Source: Parvimonas micra (GTDB lineage Bacteria; Bacillota; Clostridia; Tissierellales; Peptoniphilaceae). From it: a stretch of DNA of 64,000 nt. Location: NCBI RefSeq assembly GCF_021300775.1, contig NZ_JAJTJP010000003.1, positions 62,001 through 126,000 on the forward strand, read 5' to 3'. The position numbers and the translations under genes were made by a program. Positions 34,216-43,341 of the stretch are shown here, piece by piece. Each line of letters begins with the position of its first letter. Position 1 is the stretch's first letter. Below the pieces are notes generated by a model. The model saw nothing but the letters and a program-made list of their open reading frames with translations. It was not told the origin of the DNA and ran no database searches.

Positions 34216-35631
34216 TTATAGATTTTCTAATAATTCTCTAACAAATTCAAAAGTCCTTTGTGTTGAAGGAATATTTAATCTTTCAACAGGGCTATGAACA
34301 TCTTTCATTGCAGGTCCTATTGAGATCATTTCCATATCTGGAAATGTATCAACAAAAACAGCTGGCTCTAAAGCAGCATGAACAACTTCAACTTTCATTT
34401 CTTTTCCTGTTAAATTCTTATAAACTTCTAATGCAGTATCTCTCAATTTTGAAACTTTTGCAAATTCCCAAGGTTTATAATAATCTTCTAATGTATATTC
34501 TACACCATTTTCTTCATAAACTTTTTTTACAATATTTGTATATTCTTCAAAAGTTTTAGGATTTGAGCTTCTTAATGAAAGTGTAAATCTAACGAAATTT
34601 CCATCAAATTTAATCATAGCAAAGTTATCAGAACATTCAACAATTGAAGGATATTCTTCCATCATTGAATATACTCCATGAGGAATATTTCTAATTACAT
34701 TTTCAATTTTTTCTTGACATCCTTGACATAAAACTTCTTTTACATTTTCAACTTTTTCTATAGATACTCTCATATCCTTATCAAGTGGATATTCACTTAT
34801 TAATTTTGAAAAATCAATTTTAAATTCATCTGCATCACTTGTGAAAACAACTTTTGCATCTCTTGGAATTGCATTATGTTTTGTTCCACCTTCAATACTA
34901 ACTAATCTATAATCAGCGATTTCTTTAACTAAATCCATTGCTCTTAAAGCAAATTTTAAAGAATTTCCTCTTTGTTGATGAATTTCCATTCCAGAGTGAC
35001 CACCAAGCATGTTGTTTACTGATAGAATAAAAGTATTTTTCTTATTATTTTCTTCGAATTTAACCTTTAAAGTTCCCATAACATTATGTCCACCTGAACA
35101 ACCTGATAAAAGAACTCCTTCTTCCTCAGCATCAATATTTAAAAGTTTTCTTCCATTTAATAATTCTCTTTTTACAGCTCTAGCTCCTGCCATTGTTCTT
35201 TCTTCATCTGTAGTTACAAGTAGTTCTAATGCAGGATGTTTAGCTTCTTTATCTTCTAAAATTGCAAGTCCCATAGCAACAGCGATACCATCGTCAGCTC
35301 CAAGAGTTGTTCCTTTAGTTTTAACCCAATCTCCATCAACAATTACAGGTATTGGATCAACTAAGAAATCATGTTCAACTCCATCAGCTTTTTCAGCAAC
35401 CATATCCATATGTCCTTGAATTACAACTGGTTCATGATCTTCATAACCTTTATATGCAGGTTTTCTAATAACAATATTATTACTTTCATCTTGGATTGTT
35501 TCTAATCCTAATGACTTTCCAACGCTGTATAAATAATCACTTACAGCTTGTTCATTTCCAGATTCTCTTGGAATTTTTGTAAGTTCTTCAAAATAATGAA
35601 AAACTCTTTCAGGCTTTAAATTTTCTAACAT
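34216..35631 (-). CDS. pepD: Aminoacyl-histidine dipeptidase PepD (M20C)
   Basis: A 471-residue zinc dipeptidase that cleaves Xaa-His and other dipeptides in the cytosol. Metal ligands are visible in VVIQGHMDMV, TKGTTLGADDG and TTDEERTMAGA; a lid domain starts near residue 210 (NNMLGGHSGMEIH). Length matches E. coli PepD. Last gene after glyS and a glutaredoxin-like gene, with a 9-nt gap. Confidence 0.95.
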   Translation of the reverse strand: MLENLKPERVFHYFEELTKIPRESGNEQAVSDYLYSVGKSLGLETIQDESNNIVIRKPAYKGYEDHEPVVIQGHMDMVAEKADGVEHDFLVDPIPVIVDGDWVKTKGTTLGADDGIAVAMGLAILEDKEAKHPALELLVTTDEERTMAGARAVKRELLNGRKLLNIDAEEEGVLLSGCSGGHNVMGTLKVKFEENNKKNTFILSVNNMLGGHSGMEIHQQRGNSLKFALRAMDLVKEIADYRLVSIEGGTKHNAIPRDAKVVFTSDADEFKIDFSKLISEYPLDKDMRVSIEKVENVKEVLCQGCQEKIENVIRNIPHGVYSMMEEYPSIVECSDNFAMIKFDGNFVRFTLSLRSSNPKTFEEYTNIVKKVYEENGVEYTLEDYYKPWEFAKVSKLRDTALEVYKNLTGKEMKVEVVHAALEPAVFVDTFPDMEMISIGPAMKDVHSPVERLNIPSTQRTFEFVRELLENL

Positions 35632-35640
35632 GAATACCTC

Positions 35641-35907
35641 CTATTTAAAATATTCATCAAATTCTTCAATACTGAAGATTATTTTTTCTCCATCATTTAC
35701 AACCATTGCTGGTATTCCGATAGATCCATTTTCTTTTGCAAAATCAAATGCAGGATCTTCTCTAAATTTTAAAAATTTCTTTAGATTTGCTAAATTTTCA
35801 GTAATATCTAAATATAAGTATTTAACTTCTCTCTCATCAAGAGCCTTTTTCATAACAATACAATCAGGACACATGCTTGATCCAAAAACAACTTTTTTAC
35901 TAACCAT
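35641..35907 (-). CDS. Glutaredoxin-like protein
   Basis: An 88-residue thioredoxin-fold protein with CPDC in place of the glutaredoxin CPYC (VFGSSMCPDCIVMKKALDE) and IGIPAMVVNDG carrying the cis-Pro. The TENLANLKKFLKFR helix resembles small clostridial glutaredoxin-related proteins. Probably a thiol-disulfide reductase. AGGAGG upstream. Lies between glyS and pepD with gaps of 9 nt. Confidence 0.87.
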   Translation of the reverse strand: MVSKKVVFGSSMCPDCIVMKKALDEREVKYLYLDITENLANLKKFLKFREDPAFDFAKENGSIGIPAMVVNDGEKIIFSIEEFDEYFK

Positions 35908-35916
35908 AATTACCTC

Positions 35917-37308
35917 CTAAAATTCTAAAGATTTTTCAATGAAATCTTTTAATTCTGAAATCTTAATTCTTTCTTGTTCCATTGTATCTCTAAATCTTAC
36001 AGTTACACATTCATCTTCCAAAGTATCAAAATCAACAGTTATACAGAAAGGAGTTCCAACTTCATCTTGTCTTCTATATCTCTTTCCTATACTTCCAGAA
36101 ACATCTGTATCTATCATAAAATATTTTGAAAGTTCATCATAAATTTCATCAGATTTATCTGATAATTTTTTTGTAAGTGGTAAAATTGCAGCCTTAAATG
36201 GAGCTAGGGCAGGATGTAGTCTTAATACAGTTCTAACATCACCTTCTCCTATTTCTTCTTCATCATAAGCATTACATAAGAAAGCTAAAGCAACTCTGTC
36301 TGCTCCAAGTGAAGGTTCAATACAATATGGAATATATTTTTCATTTGTAACAGGGTCTATATATCTTAAATCTTCACCAGATACTTCAATATGTCTTGAT
36401 AAATCATAATCTGTTCTATCTGCAATTCCCCAAAGTTCTCCCCAACCAAATGGGAATAAGAATTCTATATCACAAGTAGCCTTACTGTAAAAACTTAATT
36501 CTTCTTGTTCATGATCTCTAAGTCTTAGAGTTTCTTCATTCATTCCTAAAGATAATAACCAATTGAAAGAGTAGTTTTTCCAGTAGTTATACCATTCTAA
36601 ATCTTCTCCCGGTTTGCAGAAAAATTCTAATTCCATTTGTTCAAATTCACGAGTTCTAAAAGTAAAATTACCAGGTGTAATTTCATTTCTAAAAGATTTA
36701 CCAACTTGTGCGATACCAAAAGGAATTTTCTTTCTTGAAGTTCTAGCAATATTTTTAAAATTGACAAAAATACCTTGTGCAGTTTCAGGTCTTAAATAAA
36801 TTTCAGATTTACTATCTTCAGTAACTCCTTGAAAAGTTTTAAACATAAGATTGAATCTTCTAATAGGAGTAAAATTTTGCTTTTTACAGTTTGGACAACA
36901 AATATTTTTTTCCTTAATCAATTCTTCAACTTTTTCATTTTCCCATCCGTCAACATTTATATCACCAAGATTATTTTCAAAATAAAAATCTTCAATAAGC
37001 TTATCAGCTCTAAAACGAGATTTACATTCTTTACAGTCAATAAGAGGATCACTAAAACTACCAACATGACCAGATGCTACCCAAACTTCAGGGTTCATCA
37101 AGATTGAACTATCAAGACCAACATTATATTTAGATTGTTGAACAAATTTTTTCCACCAAGCTTTTTTAACGTTATTTTTAAATTCAACACCTAAAGGACC
37201 ATAATCCCAAGTATTTGCTAGTCCACCATAAATTTCTGACCCTGGATAAATTATTCCCCTACTTTTACATAAAGAAACAACTTTTTCCATACTTTTTTCT
37301 GATTTCAT
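35917..37308 (-). CDS. glyS: Glycyl-tRNA synthetase, homodimeric class II type
   Basis: A 463-residue alpha2-type enzyme charging tRNA-Gly. Motifs are [18 protein letters not shown] at the start, motif 2 with [24 protein letters not shown], and motif 3 with [14 protein letters not shown]; a CxxC pair ([11 protein letters not shown]) is near residue 145. It is the single-subunit form rather than glyQ plus glyS. AGGAGG precedes the ATG. Controlled by a T-box leader. Confidence 0.97.
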   Translation of the reverse strand: MKSEKSMEKVVSLCKSRGIIYPGSEIYGGLANTWDYGPLGVEFKNNVKKAWWKKFVQQSKYNVGLDSSILMNPEVWVASGHVGSFSDPLIDCKECKSRFRADKLIEDFYFENNLGDINVDGWENEKVEELIKEKNICCPNCKKQNFTPIRRFNLMFKTFQGVTEDSKSEIYLRPETAQGIFVNFKNIARTSRKKIPFGIAQVGKSFRNEITPGNFTFRTREFEQMELEFFCKPGEDLEWYNYWKNYSFNWLLSLGMNEETLRLRDHEQEELSFYSKATCDIEFLFPFGWGELWGIADRTDYDLSRHIEVSGEDLRYIDPVTNEKYIPYCIEPSLGADRVALAFLCNAYDEEEIGEGDVRTVLRLHPALAPFKAAILPLTKKLSDKSDEIYDELSKYFMIDTDVSGSIGKRYRRQDEVGTPFCITVDFDTLEDECVTVRFRDTMEQERIKISELKDFIEKSLEF

Positions 37309-37338
37309 AATATCCTCCTATATTTTTACAATAAAAAA

Positions 37339-37512
37339 GGTCATATCGTAAGGGACGATATGACCGTGGTTCCACCCTAATTATGTTAAAAAACATCACT
37401 CTAAAATTTAATTACTCCCGATATCCCCATAATACAAAAATATAATTTTTCACCAAACAATTACTCTCTAAAAATTTCATATTATTTTTTATCGTTCACC
37501 GTAAGTATTAAT
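37339..37512 (-). promoter_or_regulatory. T-box riboswitch of glyS
   Basis: The minus-strand leader contains AGGGTGGAACCACG, the T-box itself (complement of 37366-37378), followed by the terminator GGTCATATCG/CGATATGACC with a 7-nt loop and U6 (37339-37365). The antiterminator forms from the T-box when uncharged tRNA-Gly binds. About 110 nt of stem I precede it; I did not fix the specifier codon. Confidence 0.92.
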
Positions 37513-37518
37513 AAATTT

Positions 37519-37547
37519 ATTCTAACATATTTGCCTTTTAAAATCAA
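37519..37547 (-). promoter_or_regulatory. Promoter of glyS
   Basis: Minus-strand TTGATT (37542-37547), 17 bp, TAGAAT (37519-37524). The -35 begins right after the stop codon of the L,D-transpeptidase gene. Confidence 0.75.
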
Positions 37548-40013
37548 CTAGTAAACTATTACTCTCATTCCAACAAATGAATTATTGAAAATATATCCCA
37601 TTGATCCAGGACTTACATTTACACAACCATGTGAGCCACCCCATCTATAGAATCTATTATTTGAGAAAGCAGAACTTGGTTGCCAATTTGCATCATGAAT
37701 TCCATAACTTCCGTGGAATGGCATCCAGTAACTAACCCTAGAAGCATATCCTGGTCCTCTTAAAATTCTAGAAGTTTCTCTTGATTGAACACTGAAATTT
37801 CCAGTTACAGTAGGAGTTGAAGGTTTACCACCAACAATACCAATTTTTGAAATAATTTGACCATTTCTAACAAGCCATAATGTTTGGTCGCTTAAACTTA
37901 CAACTATAAAATTTCCATTTACATGACAGCTTCTACCTGAACCTTTTACTCTCCAGATTCCATTTTGAACATACCAATTAGAATCAGCTAATTCAGTTTC
38001 AACTCCATCAATATAAGATGTTCCACCATGCCATCCATTAGCATATTTTCCACTTATAAAGTATCTATTTCCATTACCATCTGTTGCATATCCAGTATAT
38101 TTGTAACCATCTCTAAAGTAATACCATTCACTTCCATCATCATACCAACCAGTTGCTGGATATTTGCTTCCGTCATAATATTGTCCACTTATATAAGTAT
38201 TTCCGTTTGATTCTAAACCTTCTTTATATAGTTTATTATCATATCTTCCATTAGCATATTTACCATTTATGAAATATCTTTTACCATTTCCATCTGTTGC
38301 AAAACCTGTAACTTTCTTACCATTTAAGAAAAAGTACCAAGCTGTTCCATCATCATACCAGCCATTACCGATTTTTCCATAACCATAATATACTCCATTT
38401 ATATAAGCATTAGCATATTTACCATTTAAGAATTGCATTTCTCCATTTCCATCTTTAGATTTTCCAGTAAATTTATTTCCATCTCTAAAGTAGTACCATG
38501 CGCTTCCGTCATCATGCCATCCATTTGCAGGAACTTTATTTTCATCATAGTAAATATTATTTACATAAGTCTTGCCTTCAGAGTCTAATCCGTCCTTGAA
38601 TAAATTCCCATTATATTTTCCATTAGCATATTTACCATTAACAAAAAATCTAATGCCATTACCATCTATGCCAATTCCGTTATATTTATATCCATCTTTA
38701 AAGTAATACCATGCACTTCCATCATCATGCCATCCATTAGCAATTTTACCATGTCCATAGTAAACACCGCCTATATAAGCATTAGCATATTTACCATTAA
38801 TGAATTGCATTTCTCCGTTACCATCTTTTGCTTTTCCAGTAAATTTGTAACCATCTTTAAAATAATACCATGCACTTCCATCATCATACCAACCAGTAGC
38901 TGGTTTACTATTTTCATCATAAAAAATGCCTTTCGCATATACTTTTCCTTTTGAAACTACACCATCTTTATATAGCTTTCCTTCATATATCCCATTAGCA
39001 TATTTACCATTGTCAAATAATCTCTTACCGTTACCATCTACTCCATTTCCAGTAAATTTTTTACCATTTATAAAGAAGTACCATGCAGTTCCATCATCAT
39101 GCCATCCATTAGCAATTTTACCATATCCATAGTAAGTACCGCCTATATAAGCATTAGCGTATTTACCATTAATAAATTGCATTTCTCCATTACCATCTTT
39201 TGCTTTTCCGGTAAATTTATTTCCATCTTTAAAGAAATACCATGCACTTCCATCATCATGCCAACCTGTAACAACTTTTCCGTCTTTATAGAAAGAGTTA
39301 TTTACATAGCCATTTGCATATTTTCCATTAACAAAATACATTTCGCCATTTCCGTCTTTGGCTTTTCCATTATGTTTCTTTCCGTTCTTGAAATAATACC
39401 ATGCGCTTCCGTCATCATACCATCCGTTAGCTGGCTTGCTATTTTCATCATAGAAAATATCATTAGCATAAACTTTACCTTTTGATTCTACACCATCTTT
39501 AAAAAGTTTACCTTCATATATTCCATTTGCATATTTACCATTAGCAAAATATCTTCTTCCGTTACCATCTTTTGCATAACCTGTGTGTCTTTTACCATTT
39601 TGGAAGAAATGCCATTCAGATCCATCTTTAAACCACCAATTAGCGACTTTACCTTCATAATAGTAAATATCTCCAACATAACCATTTGCGTATTTACCAT
39701 TTACGAAATACATTTCACCATTAGCATCTTTTCCTTTTCCAGTATGTTTTATACCTTCTTTAAAGTAATACCAAGCAGTTCCATTATTAAACCAACCGGT
39801 AGCAAATTTTCCTTCATAATAATATTTACCTTCAAATTCTCCAGTAAATTTTTTCCCTTTTTGGTAAAAATATCTTTCATTACCTTCTTGTTTCCAACCA
39901 CTAAATTCATCAGCAAAAACTATTTTTTTGTCTGAATACTTATTTACAACTAAAACATTTGCAAAAAGTAGTGAAAAAACTAGAATACTTCTTGAAAAAA
40001 CTCGCTTTTTCAT
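37548..40013 (-). CDS. Secreted choline-binding-type repeat protein with L,D-transpeptidase domain
   Basis: An 821-residue exported protein. A signal sequence or anchor (about residues 1-35) is followed by about ten repeat units built on GW-x-DDG-S-x-WYYF plus GKxADGNGEMxFxNGKYANG, to about residue 670, then a YkuD-type L,D-transpeptidase domain ending SHGCVN with His795 and Cys797. It would bind wall or teichoic-acid choline-like groups and make 3-3 cross-links or attach proteins. Two unit types alternate: short ones and longer ones with a KLYKDG...GKVYxxxIFYDENSKPA insert. AGGAGG precedes the ATG. I see no terminator, so readthrough into glyS is possible. Confidence 0.92.
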   Translation of the reverse strand: MKKRVFSRSILVFSLLFANVLVVNKYSDKKIVFADEFSGWKQEGNERYFYQKGKKFTGEFEGKYYYEGKFATGWFNNGTAWYYFKEGIKHTGKGKDANGEMYFVNGKYANGYVGDIYYYEGKVANWWFKDGSEWHFFQNGKRHTGYAKDGNGRRYFANGKYANGIYEGKLFKDGVESKGKVYANDIFYDENSKPANGWYDDGSAWYYFKNGKKHNGKAKDGNGEMYFVNGKYANGYVNNSFYKDGKVVTGWHDDGSAWYFFKDGNKFTGKAKDGNGEMQFINGKYANAYIGGTYYGYGKIANGWHDDGTAWYFFINGKKFTGNGVDGNGKRLFDNGKYANGIYEGKLYKDGVVSKGKVYAKGIFYDENSKPATGWYDDGSAWYYFKDGYKFTGKAKDGNGEMQFINGKYANAYIGGVYYGHGKIANGWHDDGSAWYYFKDGYKYNGIGIDGNGIRFFVNGKYANGKYNGNLFKDGLDSEGKTYVNNIYYDENKVPANGWHDDGSAWYYFRDGNKFTGKSKDGNGEMQFLNGKYANAYINGVYYGYGKIGNGWYDDGTAWYFFLNGKKVTGFATDGNGKRYFINGKYANGRYDNKLYKEGLESNGNTYISGQYYDGSKYPATGWYDDGSEWYYFRDGYKYTGYATDGNGNRYFISGKYANGWHGGTSYIDGVETELADSNWYVQNGIWRVKGSGRSCHVNGNFIVVSLSDQTLWLVRNGQIISKIGIVGGKPSTPTVTGNFSVQSRETSRILRGPGYASRVSYWMPFHGSYGIHDANWQPSSAFSNNRFYRWGGSHGCVNVSPGSMGYIFNNSFVGMRVIVY

Positions 40014-40143
40014 AATTCCTCCTAAACATAAAAATAAAAATCAATATATAAAATCATAACTAATTTACCCAAAAATTATAATTAATAAATAGTTAAATAA
40101 AACAATTTTTATCTAATATAATAGTATAAATCGCTCATAATAT

Positions 40144-40172
40144 AGTATATAAAATTTTCGGACAAAAGTCAA
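40144..40172 (-). promoter_or_regulatory. Promoter of the repeat L,D-transpeptidase gene
   Basis: Minus-strand TTGACT (40167-40172), 17 bp, TATACT (40144-40149). The 5' UTR is about 120 nt. Confidence 0.85.
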
Positions 40173-40173
40173 T

Positions 40174-40195
40174 CGAATGCGAACGTTTGCTTTCG
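40174..40195. promoter_or_regulatory. 22-bp imperfect palindrome, possible operator
   Basis: CGAATGCGAACGTTTGCTTTCG is symmetric about AACGTT, with nine of eleven positions matched in each half. It abuts the upstream side of the -35 box. The centre resembles LacI/CcpA-family sites, but two of the conserved W positions fail. Confidence 0.5.
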
Positions 40196-40207
40196 AAAAA
40201 TTGCAAC

Positions 40208-40245
40208 AAAAAACTGTTATAAACAAATATCTATAACAGTTTTTT
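40208..40245 (-). terminator. Terminator after the YitT gene
   Basis: 14-bp A/T-rich stem including ACTGTTATA/TATAACAGT with U6 on the minus strand. Confidence 0.85.
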
Positions 40246-40248
40246 AAA

Positions 40249-41148
40249 TTACATTTTTCTTCTTTTATTCTTTTCTTTTAAAATTTTAAGATTATCTTCG
40301 GTAAGATAACTAAATCCTTCTCCAGATACTTCATTTACTGTTGCAACATTTACAAATGCAGTATCGTCAAATTCCCTTATAAAATTCATAAGTTTAATAT
40401 ATTCTGGTCTTGTAAGAATTGTTTCTACCATAACTCTTTCACTCTTATTATATCCACCTTTTACTTCATAAAGTGTACTTCCTCTTACTAATTCATGAAC
40501 AATAAACTCATTAATTCCTTCCCAATATCTTGAATTGATATAAACTTTAATTCTAGTCTTGTATCCAGTAAGCACTTTATCAATAACAACTGCATTAAAT
40601 AAAATTCCAACTAGAGCATACATTGCTGCATTAATTCCATAAGCAGCATAACCCATAACTACAACAGAAAAATCTGCAATAAATACTCCAACACTTAAAT
40701 CTACATGCATATATTTGTTTAAAATTTTTCCAACAATATCTGTCCCACCTGTAGAAGCATTTTGATTCAATGTTAAAGCTATACCTATTGCTGTAACCCC
40801 AACTCCAATAATCATACTCATAAAAGGAGTATCAACTAAAGGTTGAACATTAGGAATCAATTTTTCAAAAACTATAAGTGCAATAGATAGTACAACTGTA
40901 GCATAAATGCTTAATCCCCCAAACTCTGATCCTATTAGCAAGAAAGCTAAAATAAATAAAATAACATTTATTCCAAGTTGAAATACCCCAACAGGAATGC
41001 CAGGCATAAATTTAGCTAGTGCTATTGAAAATCCTGCTGTTCCTCCTATTGTTAAATTATAAGGAATCATAAAGAAATAAACCCCTGCAGATACTATAAT
41101 AGATGCAAATGTTGTAATAATAACTTTTCTTAATGTACTATAATTCAT
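40249..41148 (-). CDS. YitT family membrane protein
   Basis: A 299-residue YitT protein: five or so membrane helices (about residues 10-185, with GGTAGFSIALAKF and NQNASTGGTDIVGKIL conserved) and a C-terminal DUF2179 domain (GYKTRIKVYINSRYWEGINEFIVHELVRGSTLYEVKGGYNKSERVMVETIL). Function unknown in general; possible transporter. AGGAGGG upstream. Single gene with its own promoter and terminator. Confidence 0.92.
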   Translation of the reverse strand: MNYSTLRKVIITTFASIIVSAGVYFFMIPYNLTIGGTAGFSIALAKFMPGIPVGVFQLGINVILFILAFLLIGSEFGGLSIYATVVLSIALIVFEKLIPNVQPLVDTPFMSMIIGVGVTAIGIALTLNQNASTGGTDIVGKILNKYMHVDLSVGVFIADFSVVVMGYAAYGINAAMYALVGILFNAVVIDKVLTGYKTRIKVYINSRYWEGINEFIVHELVRGSTLYEVKGGYNKSERVMVETILTRPEYIKLMNFIREFDDTAFVNVATVNEVSGEGFSYLTEDNLKILKEKNKRRKM

Positions 41149-41176
41149 ATTCTCCCCTCCTATAATCTACCGCTCA

Positions 41177-41205
41177 AGTATAACAAAACTTTTCAAATTT
41201 TACAA
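41177..41205 (-). promoter_or_regulatory. Promoter of the YitT gene
   Basis: Minus-strand TTGTAA (41200-41205), 17 bp, TATACT (41177-41182). Confidence 0.7.
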
Positions 41206-41362
41206 CAAGTAAATCATATAACTATTGATTTTTTTATAAAAAAAGTTTAAAATAAATTTATACTATATTTTACACTTTCGATAAATTTATTTTATACATC
41301 TTGTTTTTTTGAAAAAATAAATTTTTATGTAAAGTGAAATAATAAATATATTGGAGGCTTAT

Positions 41363-41896
41363 ATGATTAAACAAATTGAATTAAACTTAGAAACTATCGA
41401 ATCCATGTTATATTTATGGACAGCTTTAGCTGAAAAAGAAAAAGTTGCTGAAAGCTTTTTTATTGATGTAGCTAAACAATATCCACTACAAGCTATTAAA
41501 ACAAAAGATTTCGATGAAGAATCAGTAAGAAAAGTTTTATCCGCTATCCAAAACAGAGAATTACTTTCTGCTGCAACTAAGGAAGAAAAAAGATTTTGGA
41601 ATAACAATATGTGGATGATGGAAGATCTTGAACTTCCTAAACTTATGGCGAAACCTATAAAAGTTTTAAATGTAAATCATTTAATTGATGAATTAAACAA
41701 AGAATTCCCAAATAATGATAGAGAAATTTTAAAGGTATATATTGCTCCTCTACATATAGATGATTACTATATAGTTGACGGTAATTTAATTATCAACTTC
41801 TTTAGAATTATGTTACCAGATGGAGAAAATGCATTCATCGAAGGAAAACCTGTTGATGAATACATTCTTGAAAAATTAAAAGAAGTTTTAAAATAA
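41363..41896 (+). CDS. Conserved hypothetical protein, possibly TDE2712-like
   Basis: A 177-residue soluble acidic protein with helices at the start (LNLETIESMLYLWTALAEKEKVAESFFIDVA), a central VRKVLSAIQNRELLSAATKEEKRFWNNNMWMMEDLE segment, and an alpha/beta end (VYIAPLHIDDYYIVDGNLIINFF). It recalls a small family I know as TDE2712, but only from memory. The start at 41363 lies 5 nt after GGAGG; a TTG four codons earlier overlaps that site. Single gene with a terminator. Confidence 0.6.
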   Translation: MIKQIELNLETIESMLYLWTALAEKEKVAESFFIDVAKQYPLQAIKTKDFDEESVRKVLSAIQNRELLSAATKEEKRFWNNNMWMMEDLELPKLMAKPIKVLNVNHLIDELNKEFPNNDREILKVYIAPLHIDDYYIVDGNLIINFFRIMLPDGENAFIEGKPVDEYILEKLKEVLK

Positions 41897-41903
41897 TTAT
41901 ATG

Positions 41904-41936
41904 AAAAAGGAAGTGTTCAAAACACTTCCTTTTAAT
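41904..41936. terminator. Bidirectional terminator between convergent genes
   Basis: AAAGGAAGTGTT (41906-41917), CAA loop, AACACTTCCTTT (41921-41932); A- and T-runs on both sides. Confidence 0.85.
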
Positions 41937-42690
41937 TTTTAAATATTTTATACATTATTAATGCTGTTGCTATTGAAACATTTAAAGACTCCATTGAATT
42001 ATCCATATCTATTTTCAAATGGTCATTAGAAATATTGAGCATCTCTTCAGAAACTCCATTAGCTTCATTTCCCATAACAACAATATTTTTTCCTTCGAAA
42101 TTAAATTCTTCTAAAAATTTTGAATTTTCACTTAATGTTGTTGAAATTAATCTATATCCATTTCCTTTAAGCTCTTTAATTTTATCAATATTACAATCTA
42201 CAATATTTGTTCTAAACAAAGCTCCCATAGTGGCTCTTAATACTTTTGAGTTATATTTATCAACACAATTTATCGTTAAAATATCTTTAATTCCAAAAGC
42301 ATTTGCAGTTCTTATTATTGTACCAAAATTACCTGGATTACTTATATTTTCAAGGCAAATTATATTTTTAGTTGAAATTTCTTTCTTATCAACATAATTT
42401 ACAATTGTAATTACTCCTTCGGAATTTGTTAGTTCTGTTAAATTTTTAAATAAATTTTCTGATAATATCATAATTTTATTTAATACATTATCTCTAAATT
42501 CGAAACTTTTTACAAATTTTTCAGTACAAATTATATTTTCAATATTAAGATTTTCATTTATAGCTTCAATTAAGAGTTTTTTTCCTTCCAATAAAAATAG
42601 TTTGTTTTTATCTCTATTTTTCTTTAAAAATAGGCTCTTAAAAAATTTATACTTTTTATTTTCTTTACTATCTATCGCTTTAAAATCCAT
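41932..42690 (-). CDS. TrmH/SpoU family RNA 2'-O-methyltransferase
   Basis: A 252-residue SPOUT enzyme. An N-terminal substrate-binding part (LFLLEGKKLLIEAIN) precedes the SpoU domain with ICLENISNPGNFGTIIRTANAFG, NIVVMGNEANGVSEE and MESLNVSIATALIMY, which form the trefoil-knot SAM site. It methylates rRNA or tRNA; which site is not clear. The start is placed 2 nt after the trkA stop (TAATATG), without a clear ribosome binding site, so it is probably coupled. A longer in-frame start lies inside trkA. Confidence 0.9.
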   Translation of the reverse strand: MDFKAIDSKENKKYKFFKSLFLKKNRDKNKLFLLEGKKLLIEAINENLNIENIICTEKFVKSFEFRDNVLNKIMILSENLFKNLTELTNSEGVITIVNYVDKKEISTKNIICLENISNPGNFGTIIRTANAFGIKDILTINCVDKYNSKVLRATMGALFRTNIVDCNIDKIKELKGNGYRLISTTLSENSKFLEEFNFEGKNIVVMGNEANGVSEEMLNISNDHLKIDMDNSMESLNVSIATALIMYKIFKN

Positions 42691-42691
42691 A

Positions 42692-43333
42692 TTATACCAA
42701 CTTACTAATATTATCATTTCTTCCAGCAACTAGAAGAATATCACTATCTTTTATTATATAGTCAGCTAAGGCATTTATTTCTAAACCATCTTTCGATTTT
42801 ATTGCTACAATATTAACATGATAATTATTTCTAACTTCTGATTCTTTTATTGTCTTTCCAACCCACTCAGAAATCGGAGAAATCTCAACAATTGAATATT
42901 CATCAGATAAATAAATAGAATCTAAAACATTCAAATTATTAATAGAATTTGCAACTCTTATTCCCATGTCTCTTTCAGGAATTATAACTCTATCTGCTCC
43001 TATTTTTCTAAGTACCATTGCTTGAACACTATCAGTAGCCTTTGCAATGATTTTAGGAATACCAAGTTCTTTGGCTTCAACAGTTGCGATAATAGAAGTT
43101 TTGTAATCAGAGCTTATCGCAACAACACAAATGTCAAAGTTTGCAAGACCTAATTCCTTTAAACTTTCCTCAACTCTAACATCACAAACTACTGCATGAG
43201 TAACCTTATCTGCAATAGAATTTATGATTTCTTCGTCTTTATCTATAACCATTACTTCATTTCCAAGTTTTTCTAAGGTAATGGCTAAATTCATTCCGAA
43301 TCTTCCACAACCTATAACAACAATTTGTTTCAT
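42692..43333 (-). CDS. trkA: TrkA/KtrA potassium-uptake regulatory subunit
   Basis: A 213-residue RCK-type protein that binds nucleotide and gates the potassium channel subunit. The N-terminal Rossmann motif is VIGCGRFGMNLA; a C-terminal TrkA-C domain starts near residue 135 (SIVEISPISEWVGKTIKESEVR). Length is that of KtrA with one RCK unit. GGAG upstream. Paired with the trkH-type gene, 8 nt away. Confidence 0.94.
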   Translation of the reverse strand: MKQIVVIGCGRFGMNLAITLEKLGNEVMVIDKDEEIINSIADKVTHAVVCDVRVEESLKELGLANFDICVVAISSDYKTSIIATVEAKELGIPKIIAKATDSVQAMVLRKIGADRVIIPERDMGIRVANSINNLNVLDSIYLSDEYSIVEISPISEWVGKTIKESEVRNNYHVNIVAIKSKDGLEINALADYIIKDSDILLVAGRNDNISKLV

Positions 43334-43341
43334 AATATCTC

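Noticed and set aside
39099-39935. Several plus-strand frames of 70-130 residues opposite the L,D-transpeptidase gene
   Set aside because: They mirror the repeat units on the other strand and lack ribosome binding sites.
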